Below are positions 1-7,817 of a stretch of 64,000 nucleotides of DNA, piece after piece. Position numbers and translations under genes: made by a program. Position 1 is the first letter of the stretch, and each line of letters starts with the position of its first letter. The notes beneath the pieces are model-generated. The model ran no database searches. It was not told where the DNA came from and was given only the letters and a program-made list of their open reading frames with translations. This DNA is from Saprospiraceae bacterium (lineage in GTDB: Bacteria > Bacteroidota > Bacteroidia > Chitinophagales > Saprospiraceae): positions 3,348,001 to 3,412,000 of the forward strand of contig JAWKLJ010000001.1 of the NCBI GenBank assembly GCA_041392805.1, written 5' to 3'.

Positions 1-2332
1 CTTCAACAAAAGTTTGAAACAAAGGATCATTATCCGTGCCCAGAATATCCCGATCAATACCGGTTTTCACCTGTCTTTGTTGTACCGTATAAGGAGCGCC
101 ACCCTCGTAGCCCCAGCCTCCAGCTGTATATTTCCGATCCGGCACCCACGTTATCTGGGTTTCCGGGTCGTAGAAGGAAACCTCCGCCCCGACATTGACG
201 GCAAGTTCCTGGATCCCGGCGGCATTAAGCTGAAACGGAATGAGCGTATAGGCAATAGTGACTTGATCCGAATGTCCATTTGCATCGACCGCCCTCAACT
301 CATTTTTACCGTTTCTAAAAGGTATGGCAAAAGTTGCCATGTGATCTTCCACCGTTTTTTGACCAAGTGATTTACCATTTAGCATCAATTCCACGCGCTT
401 CTGGTTGGAAAAGACCTTTACCGACTCCGTCGCTATGCCGCTTCCGGCCGAATCTTCGACACCGGTACGTTTAGTATAATTGTGCGCAGCGATATAGACC
501 ACCGGTTCCTTTAAAAAATAGGCGCGATACATTCCAGTAATATCTTTTTCCGTGCGATCGAAATTGACCAACCCTTTCTGATTTACCTGGGGAATGGCGT
601 CGCCCCGCCGTTCCGAACCGAAATCGGCAAAATTCCAGGCTGCAAATCCTGCCAGAAAAGGTAAATCCATCATTTGTTCAAGATAGGAGGCGTGCATTAC
701 GTACTGATAATCTTCCGAATAGTCATACGGTTTAGGCGTTTTGGCATGCAAGCGCGCATCCGTTCCGGGCCCGTATTCGGAAACGATCATAGGCCGGTTG
801 GGATACCGCTCGTGCTGATCTTTCAAAAACGTGCTCAAATCCTCCATTTCCTGGTAATACCAGCCGAAATAGAGATTCCAGCCCACTACATCCGGAATAT
901 CCGTTATCCCGGAATCATTATACTGGGTGCTATGGTGCAAGGCCATGACCGTAAACCGTTCCGGGGCCTCCGTTTTGGTCAGTTCCTCCAGTTTCCCGGC
1001 CAGATCGACTGTCGCGTTTATGACCCGCTTGCGGTCAGCTTCTGAGAGACTTCGGTTGTACTGAAACCCAAGAAATATCTCATTCATATATCCGTAGATG
1101 ATCAGCGAGGGATGGTTATACGTCTGCCGGATGTGTTCCCGCTGCATGTTCAGGCAGTTTTGGGCAAATTCCTCCGACTCCGAGATACCACTTACTACGG
1201 GAATCTCAGACCAGGCCAACAGACCAAGTTCATCACAGGTCCGGTAGACCTCCGGTGCCTGGGGATAATGTGCCGTACGGATAAAATTAAAACCCAGCTC
1301 TTTGATCTTTTTGTAGTCGTTGTAATGATAACTGTCCGGCAGGGCATTACCTAAACCTTCAAAATCCTGATGGCGATTGGCACCAATGAGTTTTAAAGGT
1401 TTGCCGTTCAGCCAAAAACGCCCTTCTTCATCAAATTTATACCATCTCAGTCCCAGGGGTACAACTATTTTATCTAAAATGGCTAGATCATCGGTATCTT
1501 CTTTCACCCGGGTAATCGTTTGGTAAAGATAGGGACGATCCGGGCTCCAGAGTTCCGGTGAAGTGATTTGCAGATTCTCCAGGGAAAAATCACTTTTACT
1601 ATTGGGTGCGAGAACGATTTTTGCCGTTTTTTCGGCAATGACCTTATTACTTTTGTCCAGGATCAGGACCTCAACAATGGCATTTTTGCGATTTCCCGTG
1701 TTATTTTCCACACGTCCCCGAAAGTTTACAGAAGCACTTTGTTCATTGACTATCGGAGTACTTACAAATATGCCATCGGAAGCATCATTGTCCAATTCAA
1801 AATGGACCGGTTCCGTAACGATCAGGCTTACATTGCGATAGATCCCACCGTAAAATGTGAAATCCGCATTCAGAGGCGGAATGTTATCATCGTGCTCATT
1901 ATTTACCCGCACCGTGATCGTATTTATCCCACCATATTTAAGGTCGGCAGACAGATCAAAACCAAACCCGGTATATCCTCCAATATGGCTTCCGATGAGC
2001 GCTCCATTTAGGTATACATCCGCTACTTGATTAGCCCCTTCAAACTTCAAAAAGACCCTTTTACCTTCCCATGTCTGCGGCACCGTCAGTTCTTTGGCAT
2101 ACCAGCCAATTCCCCGGTAATAACCCGGAGTTTCATCAAAGGCATCCTGGGCGTTCCAGGTATGGGGTAAATTGATTATTTCCCAATCATCTGTGTTTAC
2201 ATTTTTCGCACTTGTATTGACGCCTCCTTTGTGAAAGCGCCAGGCGGAGTTAATGGTCGTGTTTATTCGCTGAGCCTCAATGTTTATAACCCAGCCTAGA
2301 AGTAGTAATAAGATGAGGATATTCTTTTTCAT
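1..2332 (-). CDS. Glycoside hydrolase family 2 (beta-galactosidase-like), 3' end outside the window
   Basis: This is an exported GH2 enzyme; the stop codon lies beyond base 1, so about 777 codons are visible. The start at 2332 gives a hydrophobic signal peptide ending near Glu-Ala-Gln. The jelly-roll sugar-binding domain follows, with the usual WRFHKG start, LPHTWN and YRGIGWY motifs. The TIM barrel contains YGYMNE with the presumed acid/base Glu418 and IVSEYG with the presumed nucleophile Glu519. The visible C-terminal part has VFSNQKRVELMLNGKSLG, typical of the DUF4982/Ig-like domain of Bacteroidota GH2 enzymes. Substrate is not determined; beta-galactosidase or beta-glucuronidase activity is likely from the family. 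It is divergent from the E1 gene at 2610 and has no SusC/SusD partners in view. Plus-strand ORFs over this stretch are shadows. Confidence 0.93.
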   Translation of the reverse strand, partial: MKKNILILLLLLGWVINIEAQRINTTINSAWRFHKGGVNTSAKNVNTDDWEIINLPHTWNAQDAFDETPGYYRGIGWYAKELTVPQTWEGKRVFLKFEGANQVADVYLNGALIGSHIGGYTGFGFDLSADLKYGGINTITVRVNNEHDDNIPPLNADFTFYGGIYRNVSLIVTEPVHFELDNDASDGIFVSTPIVNEQSASVNFRGRVENNTGNRKNAIVEVLILDKSNKVIAEKTAKIVLAPNSKSDFSLENLQITSPELWSPDRPYLYQTITRVKEDTDDLAILDKIVVPLGLRWYKFDEEGRFWLNGKPLKLIGANRHQDFEGLGNALPDSYHYNDYKKIKELGFNFIRTAHYPQAPEVYRTCDELGLLAWSEIPVVSGISESEEFAQNCLNMQREHIRQTYNHPSLIIYGYMNEIFLGFQYNRSLSEADRKRVINATVDLAGKLEELTKTEAPERFTVMALHHSTQYNDSGITDIPDVVGWNLYFGWYYQEMEDLSTFLKDQHERYPNRPMIVSEYGPGTDARLHAKTPKPYDYSEDYQYVMHASYLEQMMDLPFLAGFAAWNFADFGSERRGDAIPQVNQKGLVNFDRTEKDITGMYRAYFLKEPVVYIAAHNYTKRTGVEDSAGSGIATESVKVFSNQKRVELMLNGKSLGQKTVEDHMATFAIPFRNGKNELRAVDANGHSDQVTIAYTLIPFQLNAAGIQELAVNVGAEVSFYDPETQITWVPDRKYTAGGWGYEGGAPYTVQQRQVKTGIDRDILGTDNDPLFQTFVE

Positions 2333-2609
2333 TTACATTTTTTATCAGTTGAAAACCTTCAGTTTCATTTTTAGACCGCTTAAAGAAAACGCTCCCTCTG
2401 AAAAATAGTGCAGGATACTCGTTTCAAAAAGCAAAATACCATTTATTTAGATGATGGCCGTTTTTTAGACCGGAGAAATACCTTTCTTGTTCACTCAAAG
2501 TCAAATCCTCAAAAATTCACTCCAAGTGATAAACTAAAATACTTGGTTTCCTGGCATTTTTTGAAAATCTCCTAAATCTCCATAAATTAAGCGGTCAATC
2601 GCTAAGCGC

Positions 2610-5000
2610 ATGAAAAGTCAAAAAAATAACGCACTCAGCAAGTATAACAAGGAAGAAGTACTGCAAGATTTGTTTTATTGTAGCCTTAGCAGAGAGGTGA
2701 GTTTTCTCCTTCGGAAAGAAGTGCTGACCGGAAAGGCGAAATTTGGTGCAGGCAATGCGGGCAAAGAATTACCGCTTGTCGCCATGGCCAAAGCTTTTAA
2801 AAAAGGAGATTTCTGGTCGGGCTATTATCGGGACCAAACCTTTATGTTTAAAACGGGAATGGCTAGCCCGGTAGACTTCTTCGCTGCCCTCTATGGGGAT
2901 ACCGAAAATGATCCTTTATCGGGAGGTCGACAAATGACCAATCATTATAGCACGCCACTTATTGACCAAAACGGGCATTGGCTTGACCATACCCAGCGCT
3001 ATAATGCGGCTTCCCCGATCGCACCAGTTGCCGGCCATGTCTCTCATGCGCTTGGCCTGGCCCAAGCTTCCAAAATCTATCGCTCTTTACCCGCCATTTC
3101 CTCTCTTTTTTCCCAAAATGGACAAGAAATCATTATTTGTACCATCGGCGATGCCTCAACAGCCGAAGGTGTTTTTTTTGAGGCCGTCAATGCGGCAGGG
3201 GTGATGAAAGTGCCCATCGCTTTTGTGGTGATGGACGATGGATATGGCATCTCTGTCCCGGCCAAGTACCAAATAACCAAAGAAAGTATCTCCACTGTTC
3301 TGGAGGGGTTTAGGGTAGATGAACAGCAAAGAGGCCTCGACATCTATCGGGTCAAAGCCTGGGACTATGAAGCCTTATGCGAAACCTTTATCAAGGGGCT
3401 GCAAAAGATGCGGGAGACGCATATTCCTGCGCTTTTCCATATTGAAGAATGCACCCAACAATTTGGCCACTCCACCTCTGGTTCCCATGAACGCTACAAA
3501 CCAAAAGAACGCCTCGAATGGGAAAAACAAATGGATTGCAACCTCCATTTTGAAGGTTGGATTTTAAGCAACGATTTGGCAAGCAAGGAAGAGATTGAAG
3601 CTATTGTCGCTAAGGCTAAAAAGGAGGCTGCGGATTGCCGGGATAAGGCGTGGGAAAACTATAGCGCTCCGATCAGGGAAATGAAGCAACAAATCAAGCG
3701 TATTTATGCGAACCTGCTAAAAAACACGGATAAACCTTCAGATTTAATAGGTATTGCTGAAGCGCTCGATGAAATTAAAAACCCCGCTTTTAGCCATCTT
3801 CTCGACAATGCCCGCCGGATGCAGTTGGTTGCAATACGGCAGCCAGGGCCTGCCCTTTTGGAGCTAAATAATTGGATTACAGCCGCACAACAAACTGGAC
3901 GGCAACGTTACCATACCTACCTACACAGCCACTCGTCTCGTGCGGCCTTAAAGGTAGCGGCCATTCCTGCGCAATACGCCCCTGATGCCCCGATTTTAAA
4001 CGGTTTTGAGATACTGAATCATTTTTTCAACCTCGCGTTCCAAAAATACCCCAACCTGATCGCCTTTGGCGAAGATGTCGGTAAAATAGGAGGGGTCAAC
4101 CAGGCATTGGTGGGCTTGCAGACCAAATATGGAGAAGAGCGGGTCTTTGATACGGGCATACGAGAGTGGACCATCGCGGGGCAAGGCATTGGCCTGGCCA
4201 TGCGCGGCCTCCGCCCCATTGCCGAAATCCAATACCTGGATTACCTTGCCTATGCCTTCTCGCCCCTCACGGATGATTTGGCCACCCTTCGCTACCGCAC
4301 CAAAGGCACCCAAATGGCACCCCTGATCATCCGTACCCGGGGCCATCGACTCGAAGGTATCTGGCATTCCGGCTCTCCCATGGGTATGCTCCTGCACTCC
4401 ATGCGGGGCATCTATCTCCTTGTTCCTCGCAACATGACCCAGGCCGCAGGCCTCTACCACACCATGCTACAGTCCGACGATCCGGCCATCCTCATCGAGT
4501 GCCTCAATGGCTATCGGATCAAAGAACGCCTACCGGCTAATCTAGGCGAATTCACGGTACCCCTCGGCATTCCTGAAGTATTGCTGCATGGGGACGACGT
4601 GACCCTGGTCACCTATGGCTCCTGCGTTAGGATTGCCCAGGAAGCCATCCCGCTCCTCCAGGCTCAAGGGATATCCGTTGAGCTGATAGACGTCCAAACG
4701 CTCCTTCCTTTTGATCTTGAACATACTATTGTGGAATCTTTAAAGAAAACCAATCGCATTGTCTTCCTGGACGAGGACGTCCCGGGTGGCGCTTCCGCCT
4801 TTATGCTCCAGGAAGTGCTGGAGACACAAGGCGGCTATCGCTACCTCGATTCCCCGCCCGCTACCTTAACAGCCACCGCTCACCGCCCCGCCTTTGCCGA
4901 CGATGGAGACTATTTTTCCAAACCCAATGTCATGGATGTATTTTGGTGTGTTTTTAGGTTGATGAAAGAGGCGGAGCCCGCGCGGTTTGCGCTATTTTGA
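2610..5000 (+). CDS. Fused 2-oxoacid dehydrogenase E1 (alpha-beta), copy 1
   Basis: This 796-residue protein joins the E1 alpha and E1 beta subunits of a pyruvate- or branched-chain-2-oxoacid-type dehydrogenase. The alpha half (about 1-380) binds thiamine diphosphate: it has GDASTAEG from residue 180 and then DDGYGISVP. The beta half begins near residue 455 and has FGEDVGKIGG, FDTGIREWTI, TRGHRLEGIWHSGSP and FLDEDVPGGA. Such fusions are common in Bacteroidota. No E2 or E3 gene is nearby, so the acyl acceptor must be encoded elsewhere. A close paralogue lies at 7818-10262, identical over long stretches. The C-terminus differs: this copy ends in a short alanine-rich tail. The 3' half is visibly more GC-rich than the second copy. 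The substrate cannot be told from the sequence. Confidence 0.93.
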   Translation: MKSQKNNALSKYNKEEVLQDLFYCSLSREVSFLLRKEVLTGKAKFGAGNAGKELPLVAMAKAFKKGDFWSGYYRDQTFMFKTGMASPVDFFAALYGDTENDPLSGGRQMTNHYSTPLIDQNGHWLDHTQRYNAASPIAPVAGHVSHALGLAQASKIYRSLPAISSLFSQNGQEIIICTIGDASTAEGVFFEAVNAAGVMKVPIAFVVMDDGYGISVPAKYQITKESISTVLEGFRVDEQQRGLDIYRVKAWDYEALCETFIKGLQKMRETHIPALFHIEECTQQFGHSTSGSHERYKPKERLEWEKQMDCNLHFEGWILSNDLASKEEIEAIVAKAKKEAADCRDKAWENYSAPIREMKQQIKRIYANLLKNTDKPSDLIGIAEALDEIKNPAFSHLLDNARRMQLVAIRQPGPALLELNNWITAAQQTGRQRYHTYLHSHSSRAALKVAAIPAQYAPDAPILNGFEILNHFFNLAFQKYPNLIAFGEDVGKIGGVNQALVGLQTKYGEERVFDTGIREWTIAGQGIGLAMRGLRPIAEIQYLDYLAYAFSPLTDDLATLRYRTKGTQMAPLIIRTRGHRLEGIWHSGSPMGMLLHSMRGIYLLVPRNMTQAAGLYHTMLQSDDPAILIECLNGYRIKERLPANLGEFTVPLGIPEVLLHGDDVTLVTYGSCVRIAQEAIPLLQAQGISVELIDVQTLLPFDLEHTIVESLKKTNRIVFLDEDVPGGASAFMLQEVLETQGGYRYLDSPPATLTATAHRPAFADDGDYFSKPNVMDVFWCVFRLMKEAEPARFALF

Positions 5001-5157
5001 AAAATCCAGGTGGCGAGGGCGGTTCATTTGAGTCTGCTCTAATTCGAACTATAATTGGCAATCATTCCGTATCCCATAATATTTTTCGGGTAAGTGCTCG
5101 TTTTATCATGTTTACAAGACACACCTAACCTCGTAAATTTAAAATCAAGGTTTAAAT

Positions 5158-5613
5158 TTACGAGGTTAGATGTTCAATATCATCTTGATCTTTTGAACGA
5201 TTGGAAGCTTTTTTAGCCCTAATTAAATCATTGAAATGAAGCACCTTTATACTTATTCCTTCTAAATGCTGAAATTCAGCTTTTTTAAAACATTTTTTAA
5301 ATTCAAGGCCTTTAACATTTGTCATTAAATCTATGCTGATAGGCGGAATACCAAAACTAAAAACATCAAATTCATCCTTATATAAGAAATTTTTCTCCGT
5401 CATATCAAAAATAGGCATTCCAAATTCATGAAAAGATTTGACAATTTTTTCATAATTTTCTTTTGTTCGATTTACCCAAATATCCATGTCACCTGTCGTA
5501 CGATTATAACCATGAATAATGACAGCATAACCGCCAACCAAAATATATTCAACTTCATTATTATTAAGGGATTTAATGAAATCTTTAAAGTCTGCATTAA
5601 AAATATCACTCAT
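5158..5613 (-). CDS. Nucleotidyltransferase-fold protein (MNT/AbiEii-like)
   Basis: A 151-residue protein with a minimal nucleotidyltransferase signature: VGGYAVIIHG with Gly27-Gly28, followed by the metal-binding pair Asp42-x-Asp44 in GDMDIWV. The remainder fits the short single-domain nucleotidyltransferases often found as toxin or antitoxin-like partners. Its ATG overlaps the stop of the upstream 71-residue gene by four bases (ATGA), so the two are translationally coupled. The DNA is AT-rich compared with the flanking metabolic genes, which suggests accessory origin. The family is well supported; the biological role, such as AMPylation of a partner protein or RNA, is inference. Confidence 0.8.
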   Translation of the reverse strand: MSDIFNADFKDFIKSLNNNEVEYILVGGYAVIIHGYNRTTGDMDIWVNRTKENYEKIVKSFHEFGMPIFDMTEKNFLYKDEFDVFSFGIPPISIDLMTNVKGLEFKKCFKKAEFQHLEGISIKVLHFNDLIRAKKASNRSKDQDDIEHLTS

Positions 5614-5825
5614 TTAACAGGATGTTTTCTCATTGAAAAAACGGTTCGATCAAGTTTGGGAGGGTTATTAATATCAAAGGCAAAGGCAGCACTAATGAGA
5701 TAATAGGCGGCTTTTAGCCGTTCTTCAATTGTTTTGGACCTCCAGTATGGAACTTGGTGAGAGGCTTCCTTAAAGGTCTGCATTTTGAACTTTGTCCGGT
5801 CAAGTCGAAAGGAGTTGTTATCCAT
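5610..5825 (-). CDS. Small partner protein of the nucleotidyltransferase
   Basis: A 71-residue protein encoded immediately before the nucleotidyltransferase gene, with a four-base overlap. It is rich in basic and aromatic residues (HQVPYWRSKTIEERLKAAYY) and resembles the short conserved proteins that precede stand-alone nucleotidyltransferase genes in Bacteroidota and other phyla. It does not show the Rx4-6H motif of HEPN toxins, so a HEPN-MNT pair is not supported. The overlap and strict adjacency argue that the two products work together. No function is assigned. Confidence 0.65.
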   Translation of the reverse strand: MDNNSFRLDRTKFKMQTFKEASHQVPYWRSKTIEERLKAAYYLISAAFAFDINNPPKLDRTVFSMRKHPVK

Positions 5826-5848
5826 CAGAAATAGTTTTTTAGCACTTT

Positions 5849-6012
5849 AGAAGCTGTTTGAATTTAACCCTCCGATTTTGTTATGGCCCTTTTTCCGGCC
5901 CTTTTCGTTCCCAAAATCCTCATCCCGATAAGTCGGGACTCCGGTTTTGGTGCCTCAATTGGCAAAAAAATGACCTATAACAAATTTCAGCAGCCAAATT
6001 CAAACAGCTTCT
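5849..6012. repeat. Palindromic MITE-like element A (164 bp)
   Basis: Perfect 17-bp terminal inverted repeats, AGAAGCTGTTTGAATTT at 5849-5865 and its complement at 5996-6012, enclose an imperfect palindrome. Inner arms ATTTTGTTAT and ATAACAAAT and a central CCCGA-TAAG-TCGGG hairpin at about 5926-5939 continue the symmetry. It lies between two minus-strand genes and carries no ORF. Two elements of nearly the same size and layout are at 31996-32158 and 59982-60145. Confidence 0.8.
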
Positions 6013-6026
6013 TAAAAGTACGAATT

Positions 6027-6821
6027 TTAAATCTTTTCCACTTCAAATCCCTCATACTTATAATCCGCTCTTAAATACAGGATATTCCGCAAACTATCCG
6101 CCCGGTAACTTTTGCGTTCATGTGGAAACATAAAACCATCAACGGTATGGAAGCTAAGGTTTTCCACATAACTGAAGTGATCGGCGTGTTGCACCATATA
6201 GGCCAAGAAAGTAAAATCTTTTGCATCATAATAATGCCACCAAGTGTCGGGGGTGCTGTGTGAAGCATTATCTACAGGATTGTAAACGGCCCGAATAACC
6301 TCCACCACCCGATTGCCAGCCAAGGTATCTAGCCCTGCATAGGAAAGTTGTACCCCCTCATCCAACAGTTTGAAGGGAACACTAATTACAAAAGTCGAAC
6401 TAAGCACATTGTCGATTAAGGCCTGTGTTTTAGCGCTTGGGTCGGGTTTACCATCGATGCTTTGAACGGCCGTGCCGTCTTCATAGGTAATCGTCAGCGC
6501 CTTTCCATCGGCCTCCCATTCCATAAGGACTTTTGTGCTGGGGTGGAAAGTATAGGTATGGGTTTGTAGTGCCGCACTTTCTGTATCGCCTGTTTCGGTC
6601 AGCAAGGCATAGTCTTTCTGAAAACGGAGAGATTGTATGTTTCTCCAGGAGGCTAAACCGCCCGCCTTTTCGATAGCGGCCCCTAGTACCCTTTTCACCT
6701 GTTCATCCTGAATATGCTGGTACGGATCTGGTGCCTGGGTTGCTTCCGGAGTAGAAGTTCCACAACTGAGCCAGATCATTGAACTTAAAAAAGCTAGCGT
6801 AAGTAGTGAGTAGTTTCTCAT
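6027..6821 (-). CDS. Outer-membrane-type lipoprotein, DUF6503-like
   Basis: A 264-residue predicted lipoprotein: a hydrophobic leader ends in a lipobox LSC with Cys20, so the mature protein is probably membrane-anchored in the periplasm. The mature part begins with a helix (VLGAAIEKAGGLASWRNI) and then a long beta-rich domain with many Tyr and Thr residues, resembling LolA/LppX-type lipid-carrier folds and the Bacteroidota DUF6503 family. That assignment is from memory of the family's pattern. The TetR gene at 6874-7524 lies immediately upstream on the same strand, so the two may be co-transcribed. Function unknown. Confidence 0.72.
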   Translation of the reverse strand: MRNYSLLTLAFLSSMIWLSCGTSTPEATQAPDPYQHIQDEQVKRVLGAAIEKAGGLASWRNIQSLRFQKDYALLTETGDTESAALQTHTYTFHPSTKVLMEWEADGKALTITYEDGTAVQSIDGKPDPSAKTQALIDNVLSSTFVISVPFKLLDEGVQLSYAGLDTLAGNRVVEVIRAVYNPVDNASHSTPDTWWHYYDAKDFTFLAYMVQHADHFSYVENLSFHTVDGFMFPHERKSYRADSLRNILYLRADYKYEGFEVEKI

Positions 6822-6873
6822 ACATCGTGATTAATTGGTGTAAAGCCCTATGCTATCTAGCAGCAGCCCAGCC

Positions 6874-7524
6874 TTACTCCACTAACAAACCATTAAAAAT
6901 CAAATCATTAATAATATCCGCATGTCGTTCTACCTCCGCTTCATCGTAAGAGTTTACCCCAAATTGGGTCTCCATCTGATAAGTACGGGCAAAAAAAGTA
7001 GTGATGGCGCCAAACATAAAACTGACCAGGTTAGCCGGGGGGACGTTTTTGATCGTTCCTTTGGCCTGTTCTTCTCTCCGAAGCGCTTCATGAAAGGAAT
7101 AAATAGGCACCAATAATTCTTCCACCAACCACTTGGATCTTTCTGATTTAGAAAATACTTCCTGCACTACAATCTGCTGAAACTCCGGGTTTCTAGCCGA
7201 AATATATACAATTTGGCGGTTTAGGATTTTTAGCTGTTGCACGCCATCCAGGTCTTTTATTAGCGGAACCAGGTTTTTTAACTCCTTGTGAATCTCTCCT
7301 CCAACCAATTGCAGGGCTCTCTTCCAAATGTTTTCCTTGGTTTTAAAGTGATAGTGCAAAAGAGAATCAGCTATGCCCGCTTCTTTCGCCAATGAACTAA
7401 GGGATACACCACCGTATCCGTTTTTTGCAAAACACTTCATCGCTACACGAAGGATATCATCCAAATTGGCACTTTGTTTTTCTGTTGGCCGTCCAGGAGT
7501 CCGTTTGGGCTTATTCACTTTCAT
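6874..7524 (-). CDS. TetR/AcrR-family transcriptional regulator
   Basis: A 216-residue regulator. The N-terminus is very basic (KVNKPKRTPGRPTEKQ), followed by a classic TetR helix-turn-helix at about residues 25-70: GYGGVSLSSLAKEAGIADS then LLHYHFKTKENIWKRAL. The C-terminal half is an all-helical ligand and dimerisation domain. It is transcribed divergently from the second E1 gene, whose promoter carries a 15-bp direct repeat (7594-7627). Repression of that E1 gene and autoregulation are therefore plausible, though inferred. The effector molecule cannot be told. Confidence 0.92.
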   Translation of the reverse strand: MKVNKPKRTPGRPTEKQSANLDDILRVAMKCFAKNGYGGVSLSSLAKEAGIADSLLHYHFKTKENIWKRALQLVGGEIHKELKNLVPLIKDLDGVQQLKILNRQIVYISARNPEFQQIVVQEVFSKSERSKWLVEELLVPIYSFHEALRREEQAKGTIKNVPPANLVSFMFGAITTFFARTYQMETQFGVNSYDEAEVERHADIINDLIFNGLLVE

Positions 7525-7593
7525 GGTTGTAACTTAAATAATTCCTTTCTTCAACACAATGTATAAAAAACAGGTGAAAAAATAATTAAGAAC

Positions 7594-7637
7594 ATTAACC
7601 AATTATTTGAGGATTAACTAATCATTTTATATTTTTG
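7594..7637 (+). promoter_or_regulatory. Promoter with overlapping direct-repeat operator, upstream of E1 copy 2
   Basis: A Bacteroidota-type promoter is seen: TTTG at 7606-7609, exactly 20 bases, then TATTTTTG (TAnnTTTG) at 7630-7637. It is overlapped by ATTAACCAATTATTT (7594-7608) and ATTAACTAATCATTT (7613-7627), a direct repeat with 13 of 15 matches and a 19-bp period. This leaves a leader of about 170 nt before the ATG at 7818. A repressor bound here would block the polymerase; the divergent TetR gene is the obvious candidate. Confidence 0.65.
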
Positions 7638-7817
7638 TATTGTTATTATTAATAAAGCTTCATAATAAAATCTATCGACTACAATTTTTATAAAACATAC
7701 CCCACATTGACTTTTGTCACCCCAAAAAACAAACATTAAAGGCTAAGTGCATTTACCACCACCACCTGACCAACGTGCTAAACTTTGGCCTTTTGAATAC
7801 TCAGTCCTAACCATTTT

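Noticed and set aside
14..2011. Several plus-strand ORFs of 80-147 codons over 14-2011
   Set aside because: They are antisense shadows of the GH2 gene on the minus strand, whose protein has intact catalytic motifs.
3996..4460. 154-codon minus-strand ORF inside E1 copy 1, and a similar one at 9261-9689 in copy 2
   Set aside because: Both lie opposite the same conserved E1 beta segment; their similarity follows from the conserved sense strand.
5158..5825. HEPN-MNT toxin-antitoxin pair
   Set aside because: The 71-residue partner is too short and shows no Rx4-6H motif, so only a nucleotidyltransferase pair is claimed.
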